Source: Bog-756 sp963830165
Lineage (GTDB): Bacteria > Actinomycetota > Acidimicrobiia > Acidimicrobiales > RAAP-2
Assembly: GCA_963830165.1 (NCBI GenBank)
Contig: CAWHKZ010000008.1
Location: forward strand, 1-64,000
DNA length: 64,000 nt
Direction: 5' to 3'
The notes below the pieces were generated by a model. That model saw only the letters and a program-made list of their open reading frames with translations. It was not told where the DNA came from and ran no database searches. Positions 27,849 to 36,394 of this stretch are shown here, piece by piece (the first letter of the stretch is position 1; each line of letters opens with the position of its first letter). The translations under genes were made by a program, and so were the position numbers.

Positions 27849-28751
27849 TCACGACCCCAGGCGGTCGTCGGGTCCCGGACGCACCCCGTGCAGCCAGTCG
27901 ACGGCGGCCATCGGTCGCTTGCCCTCGGGCTGGACGACCTCGAGGACCAGGCGGGTGCCTCCTCCGGCCCCGACCCCGACCCCGTCGAGCTGTCCGGGGG
28001 CGAGCGTGACCGGCACGGATCCGTCGTCGTGGACGGCGGACTCGGCGTGGGCGGCCGACAGCACCCGCAGCCGCCGGCCCCGGAAGGTCGTCCAGGCCCG
28101 GCCGAGACGCACCACCCGGCGCAGGTGGACGGCCGGCTCGGTGAAGTCGAGCTCGAGCTCGTGGGCGGCCACCTTCTCGGCGTAGCTCGGGTTGCCGGCC
28201 TGGTCCCGGGGCACCGGCAGGCCGGCCCGGCCCCCGGCGAGGCACTCCTCGAGCAGCCGGGAGCCGATGACCGCCAGGCGCCCCCGCAGCGCCTCGACCG
28301 ACTCGTCGGGGTCGATGGCGGTGGCCACCTCGGCATAGATGGGACCGGTGTCGAGGCCGGCCTCCACCGCCATCAGGCAGACACCCGTTTCGGCGTCGCC
28401 CTCCAGGATCGCCCGCTCGACCGGCGCCGCCCCGCGCCAGCGCGGCAGGAGGGAGAAGTGGAGGTTGACCATGGGCAACTGCTCGAGCACGGCCACGGGG
28501 ATGATGCGTCCGTAGGCCACGACGACGCCCAGTTCGGCTCCGGTGGTGGCGGCCTCGGCCAGGCTGTCGGTGACGGGAAGGCCGAGCTCGAGGGCGGCGG
28601 CCTTGACCGGGCTCGGCGCGAGGGCGCTCCCGCGGCCCCGCCGCTTGTCGGCCCGGCTGACGACCAGGGCCACGTCGTGGCCGGCGTCGACCAGGGTGCG
28701 CAGTGGCGGCACGGCGGCATCGGGCGTACCGAGATAGACCAGGCGGGCCAT
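27849..28751 (-). CDS. fmt: Methionyl-tRNA formyltransferase
   Basis: Formylates initiator Met-tRNA using 10-formyltetrahydrofolate. The 300-residue protein has YLGTPDAAVPPL at the N terminus and the catalytic NLHFSLLPRWRGAAPVE, then the C-terminal tRNA-binding barrel. ATG 28751 matches the family start; a slightly longer ORF (28772) would cross the -10. The partner peptide deformylase lies just upstream. Confidence 0.95.
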   Translation of the reverse strand: MARLVYLGTPDAAVPPLRTLVDAGHDVALVVSRADKRRGRGSALAPSPVKAAALELGLPVTDSLAEAATTGAELGVVVAYGRIIPVAVLEQLPMVNLHFSLLPRWRGAAPVERAILEGDAETGVCLMAVEAGLDTGPIYAEVATAIDPDESVEALRGRLAVIGSRLLEECLAGGRAGLPVPRDQAGNPSYAEKVAAHELELDFTEPAVHLRRVVRLGRAWTTFRGRRLRVLSAAHAESAVHDDGSVPVTLAPGQLDGVGVGAGGGTRLVLEVVQPEGKRPMAAVDWLHGVRPGPDDRLGS

Positions 28752-28764
28752 TCCGGCGACGCTA
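28749..28764 (-). promoter_or_regulatory. Leaderless promoter of fmt, TAGCGT-7-ATG
   Basis: TAGCGT (28764-28759) is seven bases before ATG 28751. The block TAGCGTcGCCGGAATGG matches the one before the oxidoreductase at 12108 in 16 of 17 positions. Confidence 0.6.
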
Positions 28765-28787
28765 GCGGTCACCGCCCCGGGAGGGGT

Positions 28788-29333
28788 TCAGACGTCCCGG
28801 TCGTTGCCGGCCGACACCAGCTTGGCCTCCATGGCCGAGGTGTCGAGGCCCATGGCCCGGTCACGGAGGATCCGCAGGGCCTGCTTGCGCATCTCGTCGT
28901 CCAGCCGCTCCACCATGAGGACGCCGTCGAGATGATCGACCTCGTGCTGGAACATGCGACCCATGAAGTCGTCGGCCTCGATGGTCAGCTCGTTGCCGTC
29001 GAGGTCGTAGCCCTTGAGCAGTACCGTCTCGGGCCGCAGGATGCCGATGCGCAGCCCGGGGATCGAGAGGCAGGCCTCGTCGTGGTACAGCTCCCCGCTC
29101 GACTCGACGATCTCGGGATTGATGATGGCCTGGGGGCCCTCGTCGAGGTCGTAGACGAACAGGCGCCGTTGCACGCCGACCTGGGGCGCGGCCAAGCCGG
29201 CGCCGACCGCCTCGTACATGGTCTCGACCATGTCGTCGACCAGCTTGACCAGGGCGCCGTCGACGTCGTCGACGGGCTTCGCCACCTGTCGGAGGACCGG
29301 GTCCCCGTAGGTGCGCACTGAGTAGGAAGCCAT
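28788..29333 (-). CDS. def: Peptide deformylase
   Basis: Metalloenzyme removing the formyl group from new proteins. The 181-residue protein has the three motifs GLAAPQVG, EACLSIPG (EGCLS in most relatives; the Cys is a metal ligand) and HEVDHLDG with the two His ligands. ATG 29333 follows TACACT by six bases; GGAGG is only one base from the ATG and cannot work as a normal ribosome site. Confidence 0.95.
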   Translation of the reverse strand: MASYSVRTYGDPVLRQVAKPVDDVDGALVKLVDDMVETMYEAVGAGLAAPQVGVQRRLFVYDLDEGPQAIINPEIVESSGELYHDEACLSIPGLRIGILRPETVLLKGYDLDGNELTIEADDFMGRMFQHEVDHLDGVLMVERLDDEMRKQALRILRDRAMGLDTSAMEAKLVSAGNDRDV

Positions 29334-29345
29334 GCCTCCAGTGTA
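29331..29345 (-). promoter_or_regulatory. Leaderless promoter of def, TACACT-6-ATG
   Basis: TACACT (29345-29340) then GGAGGC and ATG 29333. Spacing fits transcription starting at the A of ATG. Confidence 0.55.
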
Positions 29346-29504
29346 CGGCAGGAGGTGCACATTCCGACCACCGGCGGCCGTCACCGATGGGCACGGTGCG
29401 ACGGTTCCGTCGCGACGTCTCCGGCGTCACGACGTCCGCACCCGGCCGGCACGCGGCGCCGGCCGGTGGGTCGAGGCACGTCCTGGCCGGCGAGAGCGCA
29501 GATC

Positions 29505-29542
29505 ATGCCGTACCGCGTACGAATTCGTACGCGGTATGGCAT
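29505..29542. repeat. 38-bp inverted repeat between priA and def
   Basis: ATGCCGTACCGCGTACGAA is followed directly by its inverted copy TTCGTACGCGGTATGGCAT, with a single G/T mismatch (a G-U pair in RNA) and GAATTC at the centre. The arms are 19 bp. It lies in the 362-base gap between the priA stop and def start; 29346-29504 shows nothing else recognisable. It could terminate priA transcription or be an operator or a remnant of a mobile element. Confidence 0.85.
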
Positions 29543-29706
29543 CCCCGGTCGACCGCTCCAGGGGAACGAACCCCCGGTCGACGGCCCCACCCGCACGTCC
29601 GGCCGGAGCGGCTCAGGCGTCGCATCCCCGGTCGACCGCTCCAGGGGAACGAACCCCCGGTCGACGGCCCCACCCGCACGTCCGGCCGGAGCGGCTCAGG
29701 CGTCGC
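29539..29706. repeat. 83-bp tandem duplication spanning the priA stop
   Basis: The segment 29539-29623 is repeated exactly at 29622-29706 (period 83). The right copy contains the last codons and TGA of priA, and the left copy a dead duplicate of them. The left copy begins inside the 38-bp palindrome. Exact identity suggests a recent duplication or an assembly artefact. Confidence 0.85.
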
Positions 29707-31453
29707 TCGGATCGACCTCCACCCGCAACCGACCGGCCGGACGCTCGACGGCGGCCAACCCGTCGGCCAGGGCGGCGTGGTCGTCGGCCCGCACCAGGAA
29801 CCGGTCGTCGGCGAGGGCGGAGACCTCGAGCGTGGTCGACACCGTGAGGCCCTCCGCGTAGGCGGGGGCACCGGCACCGCGCAGCAGGGCCAGGGCGCCG
29901 AAGGGCGGCAGCCCGAGGAGGGAGCGCACCGGCCGCTCGGCCTCGGTCAGGAGCCCGGGATCGGCGTGGACGGCGGCGACCAGCGCCTCGTGGCCGGGCA
30001 CGCGGGTCTGGACCAGCACCCGTCCCCCGCCGGGGCGGGTGCCGACCACCCGGCACGCCCGGGCCAGCACCGACAGCGCCTCCTCACCGGCGCCGAACCG
30101 CGGGGCCAGCAGGTGCTGGTCGACGTCGAGGAAGGCGACCAGGCCGGCGTGGTCGACGCGGTGCAGGGCGGCCTCCGTGCCCACCACGAGGCGGGCGCCC
30201 CCCACCTCGGCGTCGTCGCCGGTGGCCGCCGTCACCTCGAGTGCCGGGGTACCGAGCAGGGCGGCCAACTCCTCGGTGGCCCGGGTCACGCCGATCCGCA
30301 GCACCTTCAACCGCGTGGAGTCGCAGACCGCGCACACCACGGGGCGACGTTCGCCGCAGCGCCCGCAGGCCAGCACCCCCTCGACACCGTCCTGGGCCAC
30401 CGCCCCACCGCACCGGGTGCAGCGGGCGAGCTCGCCGCACGTTCGACAGGCCAGGAGGCGGATCCGTCCGGTGCGGTGCAGCACGCACACCACGCGGCCC
30501 TCCGGTCGGTCGAGCTCGGCCCGCGCCGCGCCGGCCAACCGCTCGCTGAAGAGCCCGGTGCGCGGGTCGTCGCCAGTCCGGTCGACGATCTCCACCACGG
30601 CCCAGCCCCGCCGCTCGACCGAGCGCTCGGTCGTCACCAGCGGGCGGCCCTCGGTCAGGGACAGGGTCGGGCACGGCGACACCAGCAGCACCGGTGCCCC
30701 GTCCCGGCGGCCGCGCTCGAGCACGACGTCGACCGACGACCAGGTGGGGGCCCGCTCCTCGCGGTGGGCCTCGTCGTGGGCGTCGAGCACCACGGCGGCG
30801 CACAGGCGCTCCACCGGGGCCCACGCGGCGGCGCGGGTCCCGACGACGACGCAGTTGCCGCTCCGGGCCGCGGCCCACCCGTCGGGCAGCAGGGCGACGG
30901 GCACCCCCGCGCCACGCAGGCGCGCCGCCAGGTGTTCGGCCCGCACCCGGGAGGCGGCCACCACCAGGACCCCGTCGGCACCGGTGCGGCTGACCAGTTC
31001 GAGGACGAGCAGCGACGAGTCGAGGGCCGGGGCGAGCCGCACCACGGCCGTCCCGCCGGCGGCCAGGGCGGCGTCAACCAGCGCCACCGAGCCACCGCCC
31101 GGCGAGGCCGGCCGCATGGGTGACCCCGGGGCGGGCCCGAGGGCGCGCACCACCCGGGGCGGCGACGCCGTTCCCAGGAACGACGACACCGGGCCGGCCC
31201 ATCGCCACGCCGCCCACCGGGCCAGGTCCACCACCGCCGGCGGCGGACCGAGCCCACTCGACGCGGCCACGTCGAGGGGGTGCACGCCCGGATCGGGGGT
31301 CACGTCGTCCTCCACCACCCAGGCCCCGACCCGGCGCCCGTGCAGCGGCACGCGGACGCGGCCACCCAGGGTGACGGCGTCGGCCAGGGCGGCCGGCACG
31401 CTGTAGTCGAAGCGGCGGTGGATGGCCGGGACGTCGGGGACGACCCGGACCAC
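29696..31453 (-). CDS. priA: PriA-like primosomal protein N', degenerate helicase
   Basis: Replication restart factor homologue of 585 residues. The N-terminal DNA-binding domain begins RVVPDVPAIHRRFDYSVP, and four paired CxxC motifs form the zinc region (CRTCGELARCTRCGG...CGRCGE...CAVC). The Walker A lysine motif (GxGKT) expected in helicases is missing: the position reads AAGGTAVVRLAP. This matches the known helicase-dead actinobacterial PriA group. GTG 31453 is chosen because similarity starts there; CTG 31522 overlapping the metK stop is another option. The stop lies inside an 83-bp duplication. Confidence 0.88.
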   Translation of the reverse strand: MVRVVPDVPAIHRRFDYSVPAALADAVTLGGRVRVPLHGRRVGAWVVEDDVTPDPGVHPLDVAASSGLGPPPAVVDLARWAAWRWAGPVSSFLGTASPPRVVRALGPAPGSPMRPASPGGGSVALVDAALAAGGTAVVRLAPALDSSLLVLELVSRTGADGVLVVAASRVRAEHLAARLRGAGVPVALLPDGWAAARSGNCVVVGTRAAAWAPVERLCAAVVLDAHDEAHREERAPTWSSVDVVLERGRRDGAPVLLVSPCPTLSLTEGRPLVTTERSVERRGWAVVEIVDRTGDDPRTGLFSERLAGAARAELDRPEGRVVCVLHRTGRIRLLACRTCGELARCTRCGGAVAQDGVEGVLACGRCGERRPVVCAVCDSTRLKVLRIGVTRATEELAALLGTPALEVTAATGDDAEVGGARLVVGTEAALHRVDHAGLVAFLDVDQHLLAPRFGAGEEALSVLARACRVVGTRPGGGRVLVQTRVPGHEALVAAVHADPGLLTEAERPVRSLLGLPPFGALALLRGAGAPAYAEGLTVSTTLEVSALADDRFLVRADDHAALADGLAAVERPAGRLRVEVDPSDA

Positions 31454-31518
31454 CCGTGGACGGCCCCCTCCCCCGGAGGTGACCCCGGCGGCGCCGTTCG
31501 GCGGAGGGTGTGGGCCGG

Positions 31519-32715
31519 TCAGAGGCCGAGCGCCTGCTTGAGGTCGTCCGCCCGGGCGGTGTCCTCCCAGGTGAAGTCCTTGTCGGCGCGGCCGAAGTGC
31601 CCGTAGGCCGCGGTCTTGCGGTAGATCGGGCGCTTGAGCTCCAGATCGCGCACGATGGCGGCCGGCCGGAGGTCGAACACCTCGTCGACGGCCTTGGCGA
31701 TCGCCGTCGGGTCGACGGTCTCGGTACCGAAGGTCTCGACCAGCACCGACACCGGGCGGGCGACGCCGATGGCGTAGGCCACCTGGACCTCGCAACGGCT
31801 GGCCGCGCCGGACGCCACCACGTTCTTGGCCACCCAGCGGGCGGCGTAGGCGGCGGAGCGGTCGACCTTGGAGGGGTCCTTGCCCGAGAAGGCACCGCCG
31901 CCGTGGCGGGCCATCCCGCCGTAGGTGTCGACGATGATCTTGCGGCCGGTGAGGCCGGTATCGGCGTGGGGGCCTCCCAGCTCGAACACGCCCGTCGGGT
32001 TGGCCAGCACGCGCAGTCCCGACGCGTCGAGCTCGGGCGGCAGGAGCGGGTCGATCACGTTGTTCTTGAGGTCGGGCAGCAGCAGCGTCTCGAGGTCGAT
32101 GCCCGGATCGTGCTGGGTGGAGATGAGGACGGTCTCGAGCGCGATCGGCCTGCCGTCCTCGTAGGTGACACTGACCTGGGTCTTGCCGTCGGGGCGCAGG
32201 TAGGGCAGCGTGCCGACCCGGCGCACCTGGGCCAGGCGCTGGGCCAGGCGGTGGGCCAGCCAGATCGGCAGCGGCATCAGATCGGGCGTCTCGTCGCAGG
32301 CGTAGCCGAACATCATCCCCTGGTCGCCGGCCCCCTGGGCGTTGAGATGGTCCTCGCCGCCGGTTCCCGCACGCACCTCGAACGCGTTGTCGACGCCCTG
32401 ACCGATGTCGGGTGACTGCTCGTCGAGCGACACGATCACCCCGCAGGTGTTGCCGTCGATGCCGTAGGCATCGTCGTCGTAGCCGATGTCGAGGACGGTC
32501 TGGCGCACGAGCTTGGGGATGTCCACGTAGGTGGAGGTGGTGATCTCGCCGGCGACGAGGACCAGACCGGTGGTGAGCAGGGTCTCGCAGGCCACCCGGC
32601 TGTCGGGGTCGTCGGTCAGCATCGCGTCGAGCACCGAATCCGAGATCTGGTCGGCCATCTTGTCGGGGTGCCCCTCGGTCACGGACTCCGAGGTGAAGGT
32701 GTATCGGCTGCTCAC
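31519..32715 (-). CDS. metK: S-adenosylmethionine synthetase
   Basis: Makes SAM from methionine and ATP. The 398-residue protein has SVTEGHPDKMADQISD (ATP and metal site), GAGDQGMMFGYA, and GGGAFSGKDPSKVDRSAAY. GTG 32715 gives the conserved start SSRYTFTSES; GAGGA lies about ten bases upstream. The upstream 160 bases include TAGCGT (32858-32853), a likely -10, and a GC-rich stem (CCCGGGG..CCCCGGG), leaving a leader of about 130 bases. No known SAM riboswitch was recognised in it. Confidence 0.96.
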   Translation of the reverse strand: MSSRYTFTSESVTEGHPDKMADQISDSVLDAMLTDDPDSRVACETLLTTGLVLVAGEITTSTYVDIPKLVRQTVLDIGYDDDAYGIDGNTCGVIVSLDEQSPDIGQGVDNAFEVRAGTGGEDHLNAQGAGDQGMMFGYACDETPDLMPLPIWLAHRLAQRLAQVRRVGTLPYLRPDGKTQVSVTYEDGRPIALETVLISTQHDPGIDLETLLLPDLKNNVIDPLLPPELDASGLRVLANPTGVFELGGPHADTGLTGRKIIVDTYGGMARHGGGAFSGKDPSKVDRSAAYAARWVAKNVVASGAASRCEVQVAYAIGVARPVSVLVETFGTETVDPTAIAKAVDEVFDLRPAAIVRDLELKRPIYRKTAAYGHFGRADKDFTWEDTARADDLKQALGL

Positions 32716-32877
32716 GGGTGTTCCATCCTCTGTGGTCTGGTCGTCGGGCACACGGTCGGCGTCGACGGTCGGGACTGCTGGTGCTGCGGGTCGTGCGGCA
32801 ACGTCGGGACGGTGCGGGCCCGCGACCCGGGGTCCCCCGGGCACGGCGCACCACGCTACCCGGCGCGAGCGGTGCCG

Positions 32878-34137
32878 CTACGAGGGCGGTGGGAGCAGGG
32901 CGACGACGCCGTCGAGCAGGGCGTCCGCCACCTCGGCCTTGGCGGCCAGGGGCACGGCAGTGACGCTGCCGTCGGCCGCGAAGATCGTCACCGCATTGGT
33001 GTCGTGGTCGAAGCCGACCCGGGGGGCCGACACGTCGTTCGCCACCATCAGGTCGACGCCCTTGGCCACCAGCTTGGCCCGGGCCCGCTCGGGCACCTCG
33101 TCGGTTTCCGCGGCGAACCCGACCAGCACCTGGCCCGGACGGCGCCGCCGGCCCAGCTCGGCCAGGATGTCGTTGGTGGCCTCGAGCACGAGCTCAGGGA
33201 CACCGTCCGACTTGTGCAGCTTCGTGTCGACGGTCACCTTGGGCCGGAAGTCGGCGACCGCGGCGGCCATGACCACCACGTCGGCGTCGGCCGCCCGGGC
33301 CAGCATGGCCTCCTCCATTTCCGCCGCCGTCTCGACCTCGACGACCGCGACCCCGTCGGGACGGGGCAGTGAGCTGGTGGTCACCAGCACGACGTCCGCG
33401 CCCCGCCGACGGGCCACCGCGGCCACGGCGTGGCCCTGCTTGCCCGACGAGCGGTTGGTGATGAACCGGACCGGGTCGATGGCCTCGCGGGTCCCGCCGG
33501 CCGAGACCAGGACCCGGACACCGGCGAGGTCGGCGCGGGTTCCGGGGCCGGTGGTGTCCCCGCTCCGTCCCGCCAGGAGGCCCAGGACGGCGGCGGCGAC
33601 CGTGGCCGGTTCGGCCATCCGTCCCGAGCCGACGTCGCCACCGGCCAGGCGCCCGTCCTCGGGGGGCACGACCGTGACGCCACGGGCGCGCAGGGTCTCG
33701 AGATTGGCCTGCACGGCAGGGTGCTCCCACATCTCGGTGTGCATGGCCGGGCACACCACGACCGGCGCGGCGGTGGCGACCAGGGTGGTCGTCAGCAGGT
33801 CGTCGGCCAGTCCGGAGGCGTACCGGGCCAGTAGGTCCGCCGTGGCCGGGGCCACCACCACGACGTCGGCCCGCTGGCCGAGGCGCGTGTGCGGGATCGG
33901 CGACGGCTCGTCGAACACGCTGGTCTGGGTGGGCTCGGAGCCGAGGGCGTCGAAGGTGGCCCGGCCCACGAAGCGCGTGGCCCGCTCGGTCAGCACCGGG
34001 GCCACGTGGCACCCGGCGTCGACCAGGCGCCGGCAGACCTCCACGGCCTTGTACGCGGCGATGCCGGCGGACACGCCGAGGACGACGAACGGCCGCCCGT
34101 CGGTCGGGCCCGGGTCGTGCGCTGTCACCTCGGCCAC
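32878..34137 (-). CDS. coaBC: Phosphopantothenoylcysteine decarboxylase / synthetase
   Basis: Two steps of coenzyme A synthesis. N-terminal CoaC flavoprotein (to about residue 190) with GVSAGIAAYKAVE, APATADLLARYASGLADDLL and the Cys of VCPAMHTEMW. C-terminal CoaB with SAGGTREAIDPVRFITNRSSG and the conserved lysine in TKLHKSDG. The protein has 419 residues. GTG 34137 is seven bases after AGGGGG. Order mihF-gmk-rpoZ-coaBC-metK-priA is standard for actinobacteria. Confidence 0.96.
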   Translation of the reverse strand: MAEVTAHDPGPTDGRPFVVLGVSAGIAAYKAVEVCRRLVDAGCHVAPVLTERATRFVGRATFDALGSEPTQTSVFDEPSPIPHTRLGQRADVVVVAPATADLLARYASGLADDLLTTTLVATAAPVVVCPAMHTEMWEHPAVQANLETLRARGVTVVPPEDGRLAGGDVGSGRMAEPATVAAAVLGLLAGRSGDTTGPGTRADLAGVRVLVSAGGTREAIDPVRFITNRSSGKQGHAVAAVARRRGADVVLVTTSSLPRPDGVAVVEVETAAEMEEAMLARAADADVVVMAAAVADFRPKVTVDTKLHKSDGVPELVLEATNDILAELGRRRRPGQVLVGFAAETDEVPERARAKLVAKGVDLMVANDVSAPRVGFDHDTNAVTIFAADGSVTAVPLAAKAEVADALLDGVVALLPPPS

Positions 34138-34188
34138 GGCGTTCCCCCTGTCGGGCGCGCGTCCCGGCGCCCCGGCCGGGACGTGGAG

Positions 34189-34566
34189 TCAGTCGGTGGT
34201 CTCGTCCTTGTCGGCGGCGATGGCATCGGCCACGGCTTCCTCGACGGCCAACTCGACCGCACCCTCGATGAGGGCCAGCGCTGCGGCCTCGGCGGCCTCG
34301 GCGGCGGCCACCTCCTCGGGGTCGGGCCGGCTGTAGGTGGCCTTGCCTTCGGCGACCTCCTCGAAGGCGATCGACAGCGGCTTGCCGGAGGCCGAGGCGA
34401 CCTGGGGCGGCACGACCACGCCGATGCCCTCGCCCAGCGAGTTGTAGTAGCTGTTGACCTGCCGAGCCCGACGGGAGGCCAGGGCCACCAGGGTGAACTT
34501 GGAGTCGACCTTGTCGAGGAGGTCCTCGATCGGCGGGTCCATCAAGGTGGTCGGGTTCTGAGCCAT
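34189..34566 (-). CDS. rpoZ: RNA polymerase omega subunit
   Basis: Small polymerase subunit that helps beta' folding. 125 residues from ATG 34566: MDPPIEDLLDKVDSKFTLV, SRRARQVNSYYN and KPLSIAFEEVAEGKATY are conserved. The last 45 residues are an Ala/Glu-rich extension. AAGGAT lies six to seven bases before the start. Confidence 0.94.
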   Translation of the reverse strand: MAQNPTTLMDPPIEDLLDKVDSKFTLVALASRRARQVNSYYNSLGEGIGVVVPPQVASASGKPLSIAFEEVAEGKATYSRPDPEEVAAAEAAEAAALALIEGAVELAVEEAVADAIAADKDETTD

Positions 34567-34627
34567 CACGATCCTTACGCCATGTAGGTGGGCGCCGGCG
34601 GGAGGCCGGCGGTGCGGGTCGCCGGGC

Positions 34628-35215
34628 CTAGGAGGCGTCCGAGCGACGAAGGTCCAGTATAGAGGCGATATCGGCAGCGGCCTGCGCGATGGTCTCGTTG
34701 ACCACCACGGCATCGGCGATGTCCCGACCGGCCCGCTCTTCCGCGGCCCCCTCGGCCACCCGCCGGGCCACGTGGGCCTCGTCGTCCCCCCGGGCCCGCA
34801 GTCGCTCGGCCTGGACGTCGGGCGACGGCGGGAGCAGGAGCACGAGCGTGGCGTCGGGGCGCAGGGCCCGGACCTGGCGGGCACCCTGCAGGTCGATCTC
34901 GAGCAGGACGTCGTGGCCGGCATCGGGTTCGGGCACGGGAGTGCCGTAGAGGTTGTCGAGGAACTCGGCCCACTCGAAGAAGCCGCCGGCCGCGGCGTGG
35001 GCCTCGAACGTCGGCCGGTCGACGAAGACGTACGCGTCCTCAGGCTCTCCCGGGCGCCGGGTCCGGGTGGTCCACGACCGGCTGAGCCAGAGCCTGGGGT
35101 CGTCGGCCACCAGGCGGGCGGCGACGGTTCCCTTGCCGGCCCCGCCGGGGCCGAAGAGAACGAAGATGCGGGCGTGGTCGGCGGGCGCTCCACCCGCCGG
35201 GTCCCCTCCGCTCAG
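34628..35215 (-). CDS. gmk: Guanylate kinase, probable CTG start
   Basis: Phosphorylates GMP to GDP. The P-loop is GPGGAGKGT, followed by SRSWTTRTRRPGEPEDAYVF (GMP-binding) and EIDLQGARQV. No ATG, GTG or TTG occurs in frame before the P-loop. CTG 35215 overlaps the mihF stop as CTGA, with GGGAG eight bases upstream, giving 195 residues, the usual length. A GTG at 35193 in another frame behind GGAGGGG would also work if a base had been lost, so an indel is the rival explanation. Confidence 0.9.
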   Translation of the reverse strand: MSGGDPAGGAPADHARIFVLFGPGGAGKGTVAARLVADDPRLWLSRSWTTRTRRPGEPEDAYVFVDRPTFEAHAAAGGFFEWAEFLDNLYGTPVPEPDAGHDVLLEIDLQGARQVRALRPDATLVLLLPPSPDVQAERLRARGDDEAHVARRVAEGAAEERAGRDIADAVVVNETIAQAAADIASILDLRRSDAS

Positions 35216-35529
35216 CGGGCGGTCTCCCGGAGAAGCGCCTCGCGCTGGTTCGAGCCGAGGCCCTGGAGCCGGCGGCTCTCCGAGATCCCGACCGTCTCCA
35301 TGAGGCGGCGGGCCTTGACCTTGCCCAGACCGGGCAGCGACTCGAGTACCGAGAGGACCTTCATCTTCCCCACGGTCTCGTTGCCGTCGGCCATGGTGAG
35401 GAGCTCCCCGAGATCGATCGAGCCGAGCTTGAGCTTCTCCTTCACCTCGGCCCGCTCGCGGCGGACCTTGGCGGCCTTGGCCAGTGCGGCCTGGCGCTGT
35501 TCGGGCGTAAGTGCAGGCGGTTGCGGCAT
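35212..35529 (-). CDS. mihF: Integration host factor, actinobacterial type
   Basis: DNA-binding protein, 105 residues, with the helix-two-turn-helix segment LESLPGLGKVKARRLMETVGI and GLGSNQREALL. In mycobacteria and Streptomyces it is essential for nucleoid structure and phage integration. ATG 35529 is seven bases after TATCGT with no Shine-Dalgarno. In actinobacteria it usually follows pyrF; here plus-strand pxp genes separate them. Confidence 0.93.
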   Translation of the reverse strand: MPQPPALTPEQRQAALAKAAKVRRERAEVKEKLKLGSIDLGELLTMADGNETVGKMKVLSVLESLPGLGKVKARRLMETVGISESRRLQGLGSNQREALLRETAR

Positions 35530-35542
35530 GGCGGGAACGATA
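35527..35542 (-). promoter_or_regulatory. Leaderless promoter of mihF, TATCGT-7-ATG
   Basis: TATCGT (35542-35537) followed by TCCCGCC and ATG 35529. It serves mihF-gmk-rpoZ and lies opposite the pxpA promoter region. Confidence 0.6.
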
Positions 35543-35622
35543 GCGCCTCTACAGCACGAGGTCATGCGGTACCTGCGGGAACGGTCGCGGCGGGCCTCCC
35601 CGTCGTGCCCGATACTGGAGGT

Positions 35623-36381
35623 GTGACGGTGATGGATCTCAACGCCGACCTTGCCGAGGGCGACGCCCTCGGCCCTTCGGACCTGGCCCTGCTGGACGTG
35701 GTCACGAGCGCCAGCCTCGCCTGCGGGTTCCACGCCGGGTCGCCGGCGGTGATGCGGTCCGCCGCCGAGGCCTGCGTGTCACGGGGTGTAGCGATCGGCG
35801 CCCACATCTCCTACCGGGACCGGGCCGGATTCGGCCGGCGCGCGCTGGCCGTCGCTCCCGAGCGACTGGCCGACGACCTCGTCGAGCAGTGGGAGACGCT
35901 GGAGGCCGAGGTGCGCGTCGCCGGCGGGACCGTCACCTACGTCAAGCCCCACGGCGCGCTCTACACCACCGTCGCCACCGATCCCGAGGTGGCCCAGACC
36001 CTCGTGCGGGCACTCGGTCGCCGGTGCCCGGTCCTGGTCGGTCCGCCCGCCGGGGCGCAGGCGGCCGTCGCCCGGGCGGCCGGATGGGAGGTCGTACCCG
36101 AGGGGTTCTGCGACCGCGGCTACGGCGCCGACGGCCTCCTCGTCCCGCGCCACCGCGACGGCGCGCTGGTCGACGACCCCGACGGTGTCGCCCGACGGGC
36201 CCGGTCGCTCGCCGTCGACGGCGGCGTCGACGCGGTGGACGGGACGTGGGTGGCACTCGACGTGCGCACCCTCTGCCTCCACGGCGACCACCCCGGTGCC
36301 GAGCACCACGGTCGGGCCGTGCGCCTGGCGCTCGAGTCGGCCGGTGTCGAGCTGCGGGCCTTCGCCGCACCGCCGTCATGA
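35623..36381 (+). CDS. pxpA: 5-oxoprolinase subunit A (LamB/YcsF family)
   Basis: Part of the ATP-dependent 5-oxoprolinase that opens 5-oxoproline to glutamate. The 252-residue protein has the family N terminus DLNADLAEG, ACGFHAGSPAVM, GAHISYRDRAGFGRR, YVKPHGALYT and CLHGDHPGA. The start is either GTG 35623, six bases after GATACT (leaderless), or ATG 35632, ten bases after GGAGG. It overlaps nothing and is 14 bases before pxpBC, so they form an operon, opposite in direction to both flanking clusters. Confidence 0.92.
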   Translation: MTVMDLNADLAEGDALGPSDLALLDVVTSASLACGFHAGSPAVMRSAAEACVSRGVAIGAHISYRDRAGFGRRALAVAPERLADDLVEQWETLEAEVRVAGGTVTYVKPHGALYTTVATDPEVAQTLVRALGRRCPVLVGPPAGAQAAVARAAGWEVVPEGFCDRGYGADGLLVPRHRDGALVDDPDGVARRARSLAVDGGVDAVDGTWVALDVRTLCLHGDHPGAEHHGRAVRLALESAGVELRAFAAPPS

Positions 36382-36394
36382 GGAGGTCGCCGGG

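Noticed and set aside
29539..29706. Insertion sequence or transposon remnant in the priA-def gap
   Set aside because: No transposase coding, terminal inverted repeats flanking a unit, or target duplication could be identified; only a palindrome and a direct tandem duplication.
31519..32844. Longer MetK starting near 32844 right after TAGCGT
   Set aside because: The extra 43 residues are Pro/Ala/Arg-rich and not part of the family; GTG 32715 gives the conserved start and has a GAGGA site.
32716..32877. SAM riboswitch ahead of metK
   Set aside because: The leader is GC-rich and folds, but I could not find the conserved cores of the known SAM families. A covariance search would settle it.
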